Shown here one piece after another: positions 21,201 to 28,317 of a stretch of DNA of 35,174 nucleotides. The position numbers were made by a program, and so were the translations under genes. Under the pieces are notes generated by a model that saw nothing but the letters and a program-made list of their open reading frames with translations, was not told the origin of the DNA and did no database searches. Within the stretch, counting starts at the first letter, position 1. Each line of letters opens with the position of its first letter. Origin of the DNA: Erysipelotrichaceae bacterium (GTDB lineage Bacteria; Bacillota_I; Bacilli_A; Erysipelotrichales; Coprobacillaceae); the NCBI GenBank assembly GCA_021770925.1, contig JAETPY010000022.1:1-35174 (forward strand), read 5' to 3'.

Positions 21201-22070
21201 ATTTTGAGCCCATGTAGATGTTAATTTACCTGAAGGTGTAACTATACCTGTTAAAACATCAAATGCTGCTGTTCCTGCTTCTTGTCCAGCTTGAGACATA
21301 TTAATCAATGCATCCAGCCCCTCAATTTCGTCCATAAATTTAGTGTCAATGACACCACCAGCATTTAATACTACTGTTACTTTATCAAAGTTTTTACCTA
21401 CAAGAGCCAAGTTAGCCTTTTCTGTTTCAGTTAATTCGTAATCACCAACTTCAAACTCAACTTCTTCTCCATTAATTGTAGCTCTTGTCTTTTTAGTTGT
21501 TGAACTTCTATCTGCTCCTTCACCAGCATTTCTTCCAATTACATAAATTGCTGTATCAGTTCCCTCTTTAGCCTGGTCAATAATACTTTGAGTTAATTCC
21601 ATTTCTGGATAAGCAAATGTACTCATTGGATTTGAACCAAAAGCAAGTTTAGCATCATCATATCCGTTAGCAAATTCTTCTAAAAATGCACCAGATGTAA
21701 CATTATATCCTTTATCTACAAAAGCTTTGTAAATATTAATATTATATCTTTCACTCAAATCTACCATGACATCTCCGCCACCACTAAGTCCACCATTAAA
21801 GGGATCTCCAGATCCTGTACCACCACGGATAGTACGAACAGCACTATTACCAAAAAGTGCTACATTTTTTCCTTTGATTGGTAATGCGTTTTCATCATTT
21901 TTTAATAATACCATTCCTTCTGATGCAACTTCTCTTGCTAAAGCAGCATTTTCTTTTTCACGTTGGCTGATTGAGTTATCAGTTGTTGCCGCCATAGTCG
22001 AAGTTACATTTCCTAACGCCATCATCGCACTTAATAAACTAGCGGATGTAATTTGTTTCCATTTTTTCAT
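18207..22070 (-). CDS. Large secreted GH3 glycoside hydrolase, permuted domains, FIVAR repeats, surface-anchor tail
   Basis: This is a probable cell-surface beta-glycosidase. The start is the ATG at 22070 (MKKWKQITSASLL) behind AGGGG; an in-frame ATG 11 codons upstream has no site. The product is 1287 residues, well above the usual 700-900. A signal peptide (1-28) is followed by the GH3 alpha/beta sandwich (about 40-300, EGMVLLKNDENALPI), a fibronectin-III-like domain (about 330-430, GKEVVEVYYSAP), and only then the GH3 TIM barrel (about 560-880, GPSLNIHRDPLCGRNFEYYSE). The nucleophile Asp819 lies in VMTDWNGG. This reversed order is known from some Ruminococcus and Butyrivibrio GH3 enzymes. 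Three or so FIVAR-like helical repeats (about 1050-1240, NATQEEVDNAQSLL) and SIKTGD plus a hydrophobic span and RKKEN end the protein. The AraC gene lies directly upstream. The sugar specificity is unknown. Confidence 0.93.
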   Translation of the reverse strand: MKKWKQITSASLLSAMMALGNVTSTMAATTDNSISQREKENAALAREVASEGMVLLKNDENALPIKGKNVALFGNSAVRTIRGGTGSGDPFNGGLSGGGDVMVDLSERYNINIYKAFVDKGYNVTSGAFLEEFANGYDDAKLAFGSNPMSTFAYPEMELTQSIIDQAKEGTDTAIYVIGRNAGEGADRSSTTKKTRATINGEEVEFEVGDYELTETEKANLALVGKNFDKVTVVLNAGGVIDTKFMDEIEGLDALINMSQAGQEAGTAAFDVLTGIVTPSGKLTSTWAQNYSDYPASETFGGNDSEENLELYDEGIYAGYRYFDTFNITPAYEFGYGMSYTDFNIEVDGVEANEDKVTVEATVTNVGDTYSGKEVVEVYYSAPDSDDAEKAYQELAGFAKTDVLGPGESQTLTITYETEDMAYYNTDQAAYVLDAGDYVIRVGNSSRNTKVAGVINLDKAAKTEQLSNQLGDPYQYGLSEISKGNTTPYNYADEAEEIANVKKILINADNIECVENISEYNDETVYTYTSDSKYTATQPYEKVVQIGDKSDATLLDVYNGDVTIEEFVAKMSLEELATLNCGSGWGVANENTPVVGSSSDTIPGAAGETTVKYFDTHGIPSIVVADGPGGIRVKQEYEATDVTTGEIETYYQYCTAWPVSVLRGQTWNTELLEEVGRAFAKELKEMGITVVLGPSLNIHRDPLCGRNFEYYSEDPLVSGMMAGAETRGVQETPGIGACLKHFALNNQEASRNSSNSVASERTMREIYLKGFEIAVKTSRPMTIMTSYNLINGVPAADNYDLCTNVLRGEWDFEGMVMTDWNGGLSTPRISMHAGNDMIMPGGPSRVQNIVGGAITIVPEFDENGQISLKENLNMMFAYQEAAWGEFIVDGAGQDTVVAQLGDDYVAAVDDNGNVLVNGEVIYSRYVSNIWGGTGYFTDPVTTAIASVSDDGKQIIYRGTYLDDNTICLGDVQKSAINNLKVIINSIAMEAFYGSDNVTLEPWAINMSMIDYMSATKSEVTLVNKTALEIAVDVANNVTEEQLNNLVPAVAEEFKAALTDALAVLDDAAADQEQVDAAFDRLATAIQMLDFIKGDKATLRSFVNNVKDTKADLYISVTWSAFAEALEIGKVVLADENAMQEEVDNAYEALVRAYLDLRLVPNKNLLADLINQAKGLVAANYTAETWNAVSEALATAEMVMNNENATQEEVDNAQSLLAKAVEGLVAGSAGETVNKPAVDNSSTTIDKAVSKRDTITSIKTGDNNLIGMFGTVALLSLAGVTLLRKKEN

Positions 22071-22101
22071 ATCTCTTCCCCTTTCTATTACATGTATACT
22101 C

Positions 22102-22161
22102 ATTATACATAAAATAGTTTTTGTAAGAATGGCATTTCCTTATCAAAAAAAAGTCATTTCC
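22102..22161 (-). promoter_or_regulatory. GH3 promoter with AraC-type direct-repeat operator
   Basis: A consensus -10 TATAAT (22107-22102) has no good -35; the -35 position (22130-22125) reads ATTCTT. Directly upstream are direct repeats GGAAATGCC (22139-22131) and GGAAATGAC (22161-22153), 22 bp apart, about two helical turns, separated by TTTTTTTTGATAA. A weak -35 with abutting tandem half-sites is the classical layout for an AraC-type activator. The distal half-site overlaps the last codons and the TGA of the AraC gene. Confidence 0.65.
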
Positions 22162-22987
22162 TCATCATATTTCGATATATTTTAGGTGACATATTATTTA
22201 ATTCTTTAAAAATTTTATTAAATGATTTTATATTTGGAAAACCATTTTTATACACAATATCTATTAATGGATAATCGGTTTCTACTAAATCCTCTTTTGC
22301 ATGTTGTAGTCTAATTTGATTTAAATATTCTTTAACTGTTAAATTTAAATTATCTTTAAAAATTTTTGCCAAATAACCTTCTGAGATATCAAATTGATTA
22401 GCAATAATACTTAACGATAAATCATCCTGATAATTATTCTCGATGTATTTAATAATTTTTACAATTCTGTCTTTACATTTGCTATCTTTAAGTTTAAAAC
22501 ATCCTTTTTTATCAACAGCTAAATTTTCCAATAATATATATATGAGCATTTGACAATAACTTCTTATTCTAATATCATTATACGCACCCTTGTTATCATA
22601 AAATCGAATTATTTCAATTAATGTGCGCATTAATCTACTATTAATTTTTTCATCTGGCTGTTGAAAAAATTTTATATCGATTTCTGAGCAACACATTTTT
22701 AAATAATCATAATCAATTAGCAAAGCATAACCTTTATATATTTTTTCATTTTTCACAGCATTGATTGCATGAATATCTTTTGAATTAACAATATATACAT
22801 TACCTGCACTTACGATTTTACTAATCCCATTTATCCATAATTCAAATTTCCCATATAAAGGAATTAAAATTTCAAGACTATTATGCCAATGTTTTTCAAT
22901 TAATTTCCCTTCTGAATTCTCATTAAAAAAATCATGCAATATAATTGGTAAAGAACAATTATATTTAATCTTTTCATATTTATACAT
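22154..22987 (-). CDS. AraC-family transcriptional regulator, probable activator of the GH3/esterase genes
   Basis: This 277-residue DNA-binding regulator has an N-terminal cupin-like sensor domain (about 20-90, including EKHWHNSLEILIPLYGKFE). Its C-terminal pair of helix-turn-helix motifs spans about 178-277 (LSLSIIANQFDISEGYLAKIFK and DIVYKNGFPNIKSFNKIFKE, quoted in part). The Pro-containing end MSPKIYRN matches the AraC signature PxxYR. The ATG at 22987 follows AGAGGT. The gene ends 83 bp before the GH3 start, and tandem half-sites in that gap recur before the esterase. It probably senses an oligosaccharide from the GH3 substrate; the inducer is not visible. Confidence 0.9.
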   Translation of the reverse strand: MYKYEKIKYNCSLPIILHDFFNENSEGKLIEKHWHNSLEILIPLYGKFELWINGISKIVSAGNVYIVNSKDIHAINAVKNEKIYKGYALLIDYDYLKMCCSEIDIKFFQQPDEKINSRLMRTLIEIIRFYDNKGAYNDIRIRSYCQMLIYILLENLAVDKKGCFKLKDSKCKDRIVKIIKYIENNYQDDLSLSIIANQFDISEGYLAKIFKDNLNLTVKEYLNQIRLQHAKEDLVETDYPLIDIVYKNGFPNIKSFNKIFKELNNMSPKIYRNMMRK

Positions 22988-23016
22988 TTCTTACCTCTTT
23001 TTATTTCTTTTACATA

Positions 23017-23057
23017 CAAAAACTCATAGAAATGCTCCTTTCATCACCTATGAGTTT
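23017..23057 (-). terminator. Terminator of the GH3 stub
   Basis: Minus-strand AAACTCATAG (23057-23048) pairs perfectly with CTATGAGTTT (23029-23020), followed by T residues. The arm sequence is almost that of the GH3 terminator at 18122-18159, showing the duplication included the 3' flank. It lies 30 bases before the AraC start. Confidence 0.8.
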
Positions 23058-23123
23058 GTCGGGCATATGTTTAAATTTTTAAGAAGAACATCTCTATTTT
23101 GTTTTTATCAGTAAATATAGTTT

Positions 23124-23439
23124 TTAATTTTCTTTTTTTCTCAATAATGTTGCTTTTGCTAAACTTAATAACGCAACTATTTCAAACATTCCAATTAAGT
23201 TGCTGTCTCCAGTTTTTATGCTTACAGCTGCATCTCCTTTACTTACTACTTTATCTGTTGTTATTTTGTAATAAAACCATTCCTTGAGCTGCAAGATTCA
23301 TTGATAGCTCTGTATTTTTCTTTGCGAGCAGAAACAATACTATCTGTTGCAGTTATTTTTGCAAGTGCTGGATATACATTCATTATTGCCATAGCAGATG
23401 ATATAGATGTAGCAAATACATATTTATATATTTTTTCAC
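23124..23439 (-). pseudogene. Second GH3 gene reduced to its two ends by internal deletion
   Basis: From a GTG at 23439 behind GGAGGG, the minus strand reads (with frameshifts) KIYKYVFATSISSAMAIMNV, a signal peptide like that of the intact GH3. SIVSARKEKYRAI and MNLAAQGMVLLQNN follow, matching the GH3 start EKENAALAREVASEGMVLLKN. It then jumps out of frame to TTDKVVSKGDAAVSIKTGD, SNLIGMFEIVALLSLA and ATLLRKKEN, matching the GH3 end. About 1200 codons are missing between Asn and Thr-Thr (junction near 23255). A head-to-tail duplicate GH3 gene has lost its catalytic body. It is not functional as a hydrolase. Confidence 0.85.
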
Positions 23440-23453
23440 ATTTCCCTCCATTT

Positions 23454-23474
23454 CCAGCCGTATTTTTTGGCTGG
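23454..23474. repeat. GC-rich 6-bp hairpin before the GH3 stub
   Basis: CCAGCC (23454-23459) and GGCTGG (23469-23474) form a perfect stem around GTATTTTTT. It sits just upstream of the GH3-stub ribosome binding site, and no poly-T follows in the stub's direction. It may be a 5' leader hairpin or an element end. Confidence 0.5.
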
Positions 23475-23692
23475 ACACATACATATGATTAAAATTCCAA
23501 TTTACTATTAATCAAAATCAATTTAGAACATTACTATGCAATTTATTTTTATCATAAGTAAGATCTACAATCTCTCTGTTTTCTTCGATCAATAACAAAT
23601 TTTATTTTTATACTTCTTCTCCTTCCTGTTATGAAGGTTGTAAATATCCATTAGTTAGTATTTAATAGAAAGCGTGCATCTCTACTAAAAAA

Positions 23693-23755
23693 GGCATTAA
23701 CAATACTCATTTATAAAAGCTCAATTACTTCTATGAAATAAATATAGTTAATGCC
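23693..23755. repeat. 9-bp inverted repeat flanking about 45 bp
   Basis: GGCATTAAC (23693-23701) is mirrored by GTTAATGCC (23747-23755). The element-like spacing could be a miniature mobile-element remnant, but target duplications were not seen. No gene is recognised between 23475 and 23800. Confidence 0.35.
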
Positions 23756-23802
23756 CGCATTACCAGTTACACACTATTTAATAACTTCTATTTCTGTTTA
23801 AA

Positions 23803-23925
23803 TTATATTCGCAATTTTGCCAAAAGTAAATAGTAATCACTTACATTTACTGAGTTTTTCCACCAAAATAAATTCTCAATCCTATTGATACGACAAACTT
23901 TTATCACACCAATAATTTCTTCTAT
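23803..23925 (-). pseudogene. CutA-like fragment
   Basis: A 40-codon open stretch without start reads IEEIIGVIKVCRINR, then IENLFWWKNSVNVSDYYLLLA. The IES(I)FWW-G...YLLLIKT pattern is characteristic of the middle of CutA1 (divalent-cation tolerance) proteins, where CVNII normally precedes. Both ends are missing. The resemblance is short and from memory, so identification is tentative. Confidence 0.35.
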
Positions 23926-23999
23926 TATGGATTATTGGGTATCATAATACATCTATATATTTCTTAAAGAATCTATTTCTACCAACGGATATACTTGAC

Positions 24000-24368
24000 T
24001 TTTCATCGATAAGAATTATCACCAGGACAGCAAAGTTAAACAATACAACATTCATCTTGATGATCTTTCACTGGAATATGACGATTCTATTGCTCACTTC
24101 TCTAATGTTACTAAAACCATAACCACTCAAACTAATGATGAAATTCAAAAACAGTCATTACAACATACCAAAGACAAATATCCAAGAGATACTTATACTT
24201 CATTTACTTATTATGGCTGTACCAGCTATTATTTTGAAACTTCATTTGACAACAGTAACCTTATTGATGAAGAAAGTAACATTATACAATTCAACTGTAT
24301 ATATCAAAAGCGTCTCGTTTGATAAAGAAATAGACGAAATAAACAAAGAAAGCGCTAATGCCAAATAA
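24000..24368 (+). pseudogene. Unidentified gene remnant, frameshifted near its end
   Basis: A stretch of about 107 codons without a start has coding-like composition (YHQDSKVKQYNIHLDDL, DKYPRDTYTSFTYYG, FETSFDNSNLIDEES) and stops at TGA (about 24322). In the next frame a polar tail (SFDKEIDEINKESANAK) continues to a TAA at 24368, suggesting a frameshift. No family is recognised. The longer plus-strand frame starting at 24135 is an out-of-phase shadow of this for most of its length. Confidence 0.45.
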
Positions 24369-24491
24369 AGAAAAATTAAAGGATTTCTAAAATACTAAAT
24401 AATTCACAACAAAATAGCCAAAATCCATATAATATCACTGTTTTATGTTTTATTTTAATGTAAAATCTCGAATTCGACAGTTTATGATAAG

Positions 24492-24534
24492 AAAAGACAA
24501 AAAACATTGATATATTAAATGCTTTTTGTCTTTT
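24492..24534. terminator. Bidirectional terminator between two gene remnants
   Basis: The 17-base arm 24492-24508 (AAAAGACAAAAAACATT) pairs with 24518-24534 (AATGCTTTTTGTCTTTT) with one mismatch. A and T runs flank it, so it could end RNA on both strands. It separates the convergent remnants at 24000-24368 and 24570-24922. Confidence 0.8.
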
Positions 24535-24569
24535 TTAATGTTGCATGTGATTCCTTATTTTAAAATTTT

Positions 24570-24922
24570 TTATTGAGGCTTTTTAGCTGGTAATATTCTC
24601 TGTTTAATTCCCAGCATGAATTCTTCATTTAATGCGTCACATATTTTTCCACTTGTATATGTCGCCTGATAATAGAGATCATGATTATTGACTTTAGCTG
24701 TTTTATAATTCCCAACTTGTAATATATTAATTTTTTTAAATCTAAATTATCTGATACTGTGTATTTAATATAGCCCTCATTATTTGTCTTTAGTGTATAG
24801 TATATTGATAAATCGTTATTAAATAATTTTTGAGGTTCATAGCCTTATTTTTCTATAAAAACAGAATTTAATGAAAGTATTCTTAAAATAATTTTAGATA
24901 TAAATTTATTATATGCACTATT
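24570..24922 (-). pseudogene. Unidentified gene remnant with stop and frameshift
   Basis: The minus strand reads ISKIILRILSLNSVFIEK, a TAA, then GYEPQKLFNNDLSIYYTLK and TNNEGYIKYTVSDNLDLKK. At a run of seven A the sense shifts frame to INILQVGNYKTAKVNNHDL, YYQATYTSGKICDALNEEF and MLGIKQRILPAKKPQ, then TAA. One nonsense codon and one frameshift in otherwise coding-like sequence show decay. The shift could instead be slippage at the A run, but the upstream stop argues against expression. No family is recognised. Confidence 0.5.
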
Positions 24923-24940
24923 TTATCACTAAAATAGTGC
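24915..24940. repeat. Perfect 11-bp palindrome with 4-base loop
   Basis: GCACTATTTTA (24915-24925) and TAAAATAGTGC (24930-24940) flank TCAC. No T run follows on either strand, so it is not a standard terminator. It lies between two divergent broken genes and 16 bp before the LTGD-peptide copy, so it may be an old shared operator. Confidence 0.65.
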
Positions 24941-24955
24941 AAAAAGATAATTTAG

Positions 24956-25117
24956 ATAAATGTTGTACTTACAGTTGATAGTACAAATATGACACCATAC
25001 ATAGTATTGATAGTAGTAGCAGTGGTAGTTATTACAGGTATAGTTATTTATAAAAAGAAAAATAAATTTACCTTTTTAACTATTATTAACGATAATCACA
25101 AAAAATGGATATATTGA
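24956..25117 (+). pseudogene. Decayed copy of the small LTGD membrane peptide
   Basis: This plus-strand frame reads NVVLTVDSTNMTPYIVLIV, a hydrophobic run, then YKKKNKF and a lost stop. It aligns with the intact 39-residue peptide at 33703-33822 (NAVLTGDSTNVTPYI). The start position has ATA instead of ATG, no Shine-Dalgarno site is visible, the Gly of TGD is Val, and the frame runs on about 15 codons. From 25118 to 25370 no gene is recognised. Confidence 0.6.
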
Positions 25118-25370
25118 TAAATTCTAATAATAATTGAAATAATTAGATTATTAAAAAGTCCATTATTTATATTTCAACATATAAAACTTTTAATTAAAAC
25201 AATATCAAAATACAATATACAATTAGTTTCACCCCTACAACAAATAAAACTATAATTATAATTTCCATATCATCTGATTTTATTATACAACTTTAAATAT
25301 TTTTTAACCATTTTATATCCAATGGTCAATAAACTTTTCATCTCATATTCTTCTAACAATTTAAGTCAAA

Positions 25371-25395
25371 AATAAAAACCCCACAACGGAGGTTT
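25371..25395 (-). terminator. Terminator of the superoxide reductase gene
   Basis: Minus-strand AAACCTC (25395-25389) pairs with GGGGTTT (25382-25376; one G-T), followed by TTTATTTTT. It immediately adjoins the stop codon. Confidence 0.75.
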
Positions 25396-25779
25396 CTATA
25401 ATTCGATTTCTGTTTTCCATAATCCATGAAGATTACAATATTCATAAACTGTAGCTTTTCCTTTTTTACCAGCAATATCAAAATTAGCCTCTGGCTGATC
25501 GTTTGAAGTTAGTGTGACCCTCAAAATATTACCAGTTTCAAATTCTACCCAAATATTACTAATAAAATGTTCTGGTGTCATAGGATGATTTACATCTCCT
25601 ACTGATACTTTTAACTTACTATCATCAACACTCACTACTGGTACGTGCTTTTCAACAGCAGCATCTATTGATCCCGCTTCTATTACTTCCATCTTTTTAC
25701 CACAACACATTAGTGGTACCCCATGATCATCAATCATCTCAACAACATTTCCACAGATAGGACATTTCAATAGTTTCAT
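25396..25779 (-). CDS. Desulfoferrodoxin / superoxide reductase (two-iron type)
   Basis: The enzyme reduces superoxide to hydrogen peroxide without making oxygen, a defence typical of anaerobes. I place the start at the ATG at 25779 (MKLLKCPICG), seven bases after AGGAGG; the frame opens 12 codons earlier without a site. The product is 127 residues. The desulforedoxin-type centre I has Cys6, Cys9, Cys25 and Cys26. The catalytic centre II has the EKHVPVV segment (His45), His65, His71, Cys115 and His118 (CNLHG), all in the expected positions. It is a single-gene unit between terminators. The electron donor is not in the window. Confidence 0.95.
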   Translation of the reverse strand: MKLLKCPICGNVVEMIDDHGVPLMCCGKKMEVIEAGSIDAAVEKHVPVVSVDDSKLKVSVGDVNHPMTPEHFISNIWVEFETGNILRVTLTSNDQPEANFDIAGKKGKATVYEYCNLHGLWKTEIEL

Positions 25780-25920
25780 CTTCAATCCTCCTTTCATTTT
25801 ATCTTTCCCTTGCAACTATATAATATCACAAATAAATAATAATAGTTACTAATATGCTTTATTAAATTCCCCCTTATTATTATTAATAGATTATCTATTT
25901 ATATACCTTTAATTGATAAA

Positions 25921-25946
25921 ATAAAAGGCTCCAGCAGGAGCCTTTT
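25921..25946 (-). terminator. Terminator of pgk-tpiA
   Basis: AAAAGGCTCC (25923-25932) and GGAGCCTTTT (25937-25946) form a perfect stem with a 4-base loop, followed by T-rich sequence on the minus strand, 5 bases after the tpiA stop. Confidence 0.92.
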
Positions 25947-25950
25947 AATA

Positions 25951-26694
25951 TTATCCTAAATTTTCAACCATTGCAAGATAAGAATCAACTTGTAAAGATG
26001 CTCCACCAACTAAAGCACCATCAATATCTGGTTGTTCTAGTAAAGTTTTTAAACCTTCAGGTTTAACAGATCCACCATATTGAATTCTTACTTGATCTGC
26101 AACTTCTTGACCATACAAATCAGCAATTACACTACGAATATATGCACAAACATCTTGAGCAATTTCATTAGTCGCTGTTTTACCAGTTCCAATAGCCCAT
26201 ACTGGTTCATATGCAATTACACTGCGTGATGCACATTTTGGACATACATCTTTAAAAGCTGCAACTGTTTGAGTTTTAACAACATCTTTAGTTGTTCCAG
26301 CTTCATATTCTTCTAAAGTTTCACCAACACAAACAATAGGTGTCATATCATTCTTTAATACTTGTAACATTTTAGCATTTACTGTTTCATCAGTTTCACC
26401 AAAATATTGTCTTCTTTCAGAGTGTCCAAGAATTACCCATTCAACCCCAATTTCTTTTAACATTTCAACACTAACTTCACCAGTATAAGCTCCACTATCT
26501 TTAAAATGACAGTTTTCTGCAGCAACTAATAAATTTTTAGTTCCTTCTTTAGCTGTTTGTAAAGCTAAATATGGAGTAGCAATCCCCCAATCTGCACTAT
26601 CAGATACTTTAGCATCTACGGCTTCAACAAACGCTTTAGTATCAGCGATTGTTTTGTTCATTTTCCAGTTTCCTACGATAATTGGTTTTCTCAT
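25951..26694 (-). CDS. tpiA: Triosephosphate isomerase
   Basis: It interconverts dihydroxyacetone phosphate and glyceraldehyde-3-phosphate in glycolysis. The 247-residue protein has the normal length. It shows NWKMN with catalytic Lys11, the catalytic His in ILGHSERR (about 94), and the catalytic Glu in AYEPVWAIGTG (about 167) followed by loop 6. The phosphate-binding YGGSVKPE and GALVGGASL motifs are present. The ATG at 26694 follows GGGGAG. It lies 15 bp after pgk, so both are in one operon closed by a strong terminator. Confidence 0.98.
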   Translation of the reverse strand: MRKPIIVGNWKMNKTIADTKAFVEAVDAKVSDSADWGIATPYLALQTAKEGTKNLLVAAENCHFKDSGAYTGEVSVEMLKEIGVEWVILGHSERRQYFGETDETVNAKMLQVLKNDMTPIVCVGETLEEYEAGTTKDVVKTQTVAAFKDVCPKCASRSVIAYEPVWAIGTGKTATNEIAQDVCAYIRSVIADLYGQEVADQVRIQYGGSVKPEGLKTLLEQPDIDGALVGGASLQVDSYLAMVENLG

Positions 26695-26709
26695 TATAAT
26701 CTCCCCTTA

Positions 26710-27894
26710 TTATTTATCATCAATTGCAGCGATACCTGGAAGAACTTTACCTTCCATATATTCTAATGAAGCTCCTCCACCAGTTGAAATATGAGAAACT
26801 TTATCAGCATATCCAAGTTGCATTACAGCAGCAGCACTATCTCCACCACCGATAATAGTATTAGCTCCATCCAAGTTAGCTAAAGCTTCACATACAGCAA
26901 CTGTTCCTTTAGCAAACGCAGGCATTTCAAATACACCCATTGGACCATTCCAAATTACAGTTTTCGCTCCATCTAAAGCAGCTTTAATATTTTCAACTGA
27001 TTTAGGTCCAATATCTAATCCCATGTAACCATCTGGAATATCACCTTCAACAACTTTGATATCTCCTTCTTCAGAGAATGCATTATTAACAACTGCATCA
27101 ACAGGCAAAATTAATTTATCTCCTGCTTTAGCAATCAATTCTTTAGCAATTTCAACTCTATCTTCTTCTAATAAAGAAGTTCCAACTTTTTTACCTTGAG
27201 CAACAGCAAAAGTATATGACATACCTCCACCAACAATAACTTTATCAGCAATTTTTAATAAATTTTCGATAACTAAGATCTTATCAGAAACTTTAGCACC
27301 ACCTAAAATAGCTACCATTGGTCTTTCAGGATCATTTACAGCTTTTCCAATATATGCAATTTCTTTTTCTACTAAGAATCCAGCTGCACTTGGTAAATGA
27401 GCAGGAATACCAGCAGTTGAAGCATGTGCTCTATGTACTGAACCAAATGCATCTTCAACAAAAACATCACCTAATGAAGCCCAATATTTTCCAAGTTCAG
27501 GATCATTTTTAGATTCTCCAGCTTCATAACGAGTATTTTGTACTAAGATTACTGCACCATCAGCAGCATTTTTAATTGCATCTTCTAATACTGCCCCTCT
27601 TGTAGCATTAACAAATGTTACAGGTTTTCCTAAATGTTTTTCTAAGCAAGGAGCAACAACTGCTAAATCATTTTTAGCTTTGTCTTCTTCTGTTTTAACT
27701 TTTCCTAAGTGTGAGAATAATACTACACATTTTGGATTTTGTTCTAATAGATAATTGATTGTAGGTAAAGCAGCTACCACACGATTATCATTAGTAATTT
27801 CTCCAGTTTCTTTGTTTCTTGGTACATTGAAGTCAACGCGGCATAAAACCACTTTTCCAGCGACTTCGATATCTTTGATTGTTTTTTTATCCAT
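26710..27894 (-). CDS. pgk: Phosphoglycerate kinase
   Basis: It transfers phosphate from 1,3-bisphosphoglycerate to ADP, the first ATP-yielding step of glycolysis. The 394-residue protein has the usual length. The substrate-binding [10 protein letters not shown] motif is at residues 16-25. SHLGK, the RAHAST segment, the hinge [12 protein letters not shown], the nucleotide-site WNGPMGVFE and the final GGGDSAAA and STGGGASLE motifs follow. The ATG at 27894 follows GGAGG. A strong promoter precedes it, and tpiA follows after 15 bp. gap is not adjacent in the window. Confidence 0.98.
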   Translation of the reverse strand: MDKKTIKDIEVAGKVVLCRVDFNVPRNKETGEITNDNRVVAALPTINYLLEQNPKCVVLFSHLGKVKTEEDKAKNDLAVVAPCLEKHLGKPVTFVNATRGAVLEDAIKNAADGAVILVQNTRYEAGESKNDPELGKYWASLGDVFVEDAFGSVHRAHASTAGIPAHLPSAAGFLVEKEIAYIGKAVNDPERPMVAILGGAKVSDKILVIENLLKIADKVIVGGGMSYTFAVAQGKKVGTSLLEEDRVEIAKELIAKAGDKLILPVDAVVNNAFSEEGDIKVVEGDIPDGYMGLDIGPKSVENIKAALDGAKTVIWNGPMGVFEMPAFAKGTVAVCEALANLDGANTIIGGGDSAAAVMQLGYADKVSHISTGGGASLEYMEGKVLPGIAAIDDK

Positions 27895-27917
27895 TTTTAA
27901 TATTCCTCCATGGCTGA

Positions 27918-27946
27918 ATTATATCACTGTTATTCATTGTTTTCAA
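27918..27946 (-). promoter_or_regulatory. Strong promoter of pgk-tpiA
   Basis: Minus-strand TTGAAA (27946-27941) and a consensus TATAAT (27923-27918) are exactly 17 bp apart, 24 bases before the pgk start. The 84-bp divergent space to the rhodanese gene must also hold that gene's promoter; two overlapping TATAAT boxes lie at 27956-27966 on the plus strand. Confidence 0.8.
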
Positions 27947-27978
27947 TTAATTTCATATAATATAATGAGGTGAAATAT

Positions 27979-28290
27979 ATGGAAAACAACCAATTAATCA
28001 GTATTGATAAATTACCAGAATTACTTAAACATAATTATACATTTATCGATCTAAGAGAACCTTTACAATTTAATAAACTTCATTTGCGCAAATTTATCAA
28101 TATCCCTTATGACTCTTTTATTACCAATCCTCCTAAACTTTCTAAAAATAAACCTGTTTATTTGATTTGTTACAGTGGCAAAAGATCTTTGGAATTAGCC
28201 AAACAACTTTCTAGGCAAAGTTATAATGCTTACAGTTTTAATGGCGGATTTTATGCTGTTGAACACCCTATCAATAAACAATACTATTAA
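27979..28290 (+). CDS. Single-domain rhodanese-like protein
   Basis: This is a probable cytoplasmic sulfurtransferase. I use the ATG at 27979, six bases after GAGGTG; the GTG three codons upstream overlaps that site. The 103-residue protein contains one rhodanese fold: FIDLREPLQFNKLHL (22-36), the family's conserved IPYDSF-type turn, and the active-site loop CYSGKRS with nucleophile Cys64. The final GGFYAVEHP is also typical. It stands alone between divergent pgk and the convergent YitT gene, so its acceptor cannot be inferred. The 27-bp gap to the next gene shows no clear terminator. Confidence 0.85.
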   Translation: MENNQLISIDKLPELLKHNYTFIDLREPLQFNKLHLRKFINIPYDSFITNPPKLSKNKPVYLICYSGKRSLELAKQLSRQSYNAYSFNGGFYAVEHPINKQYY

Positions 28291-28317
28291 AATACTAATA
28301 TAAAAATACCTTTTATT

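Noticed and set aside
24135-24368. Plus-strand frame starting MMKFKNSHYN
   Set aside because: It is out of phase with the coding-like remnant at 24000-24322 and has no Shine-Dalgarno site; only its last residues seem to belong to the frameshifted gene.
25279-25375. Minus-strand 23-31 codon frame (KLLEEYEMKSLLTIGYK)
   Set aside because: Coding-like but very short, without a Shine-Dalgarno site and with no recognised relatives.
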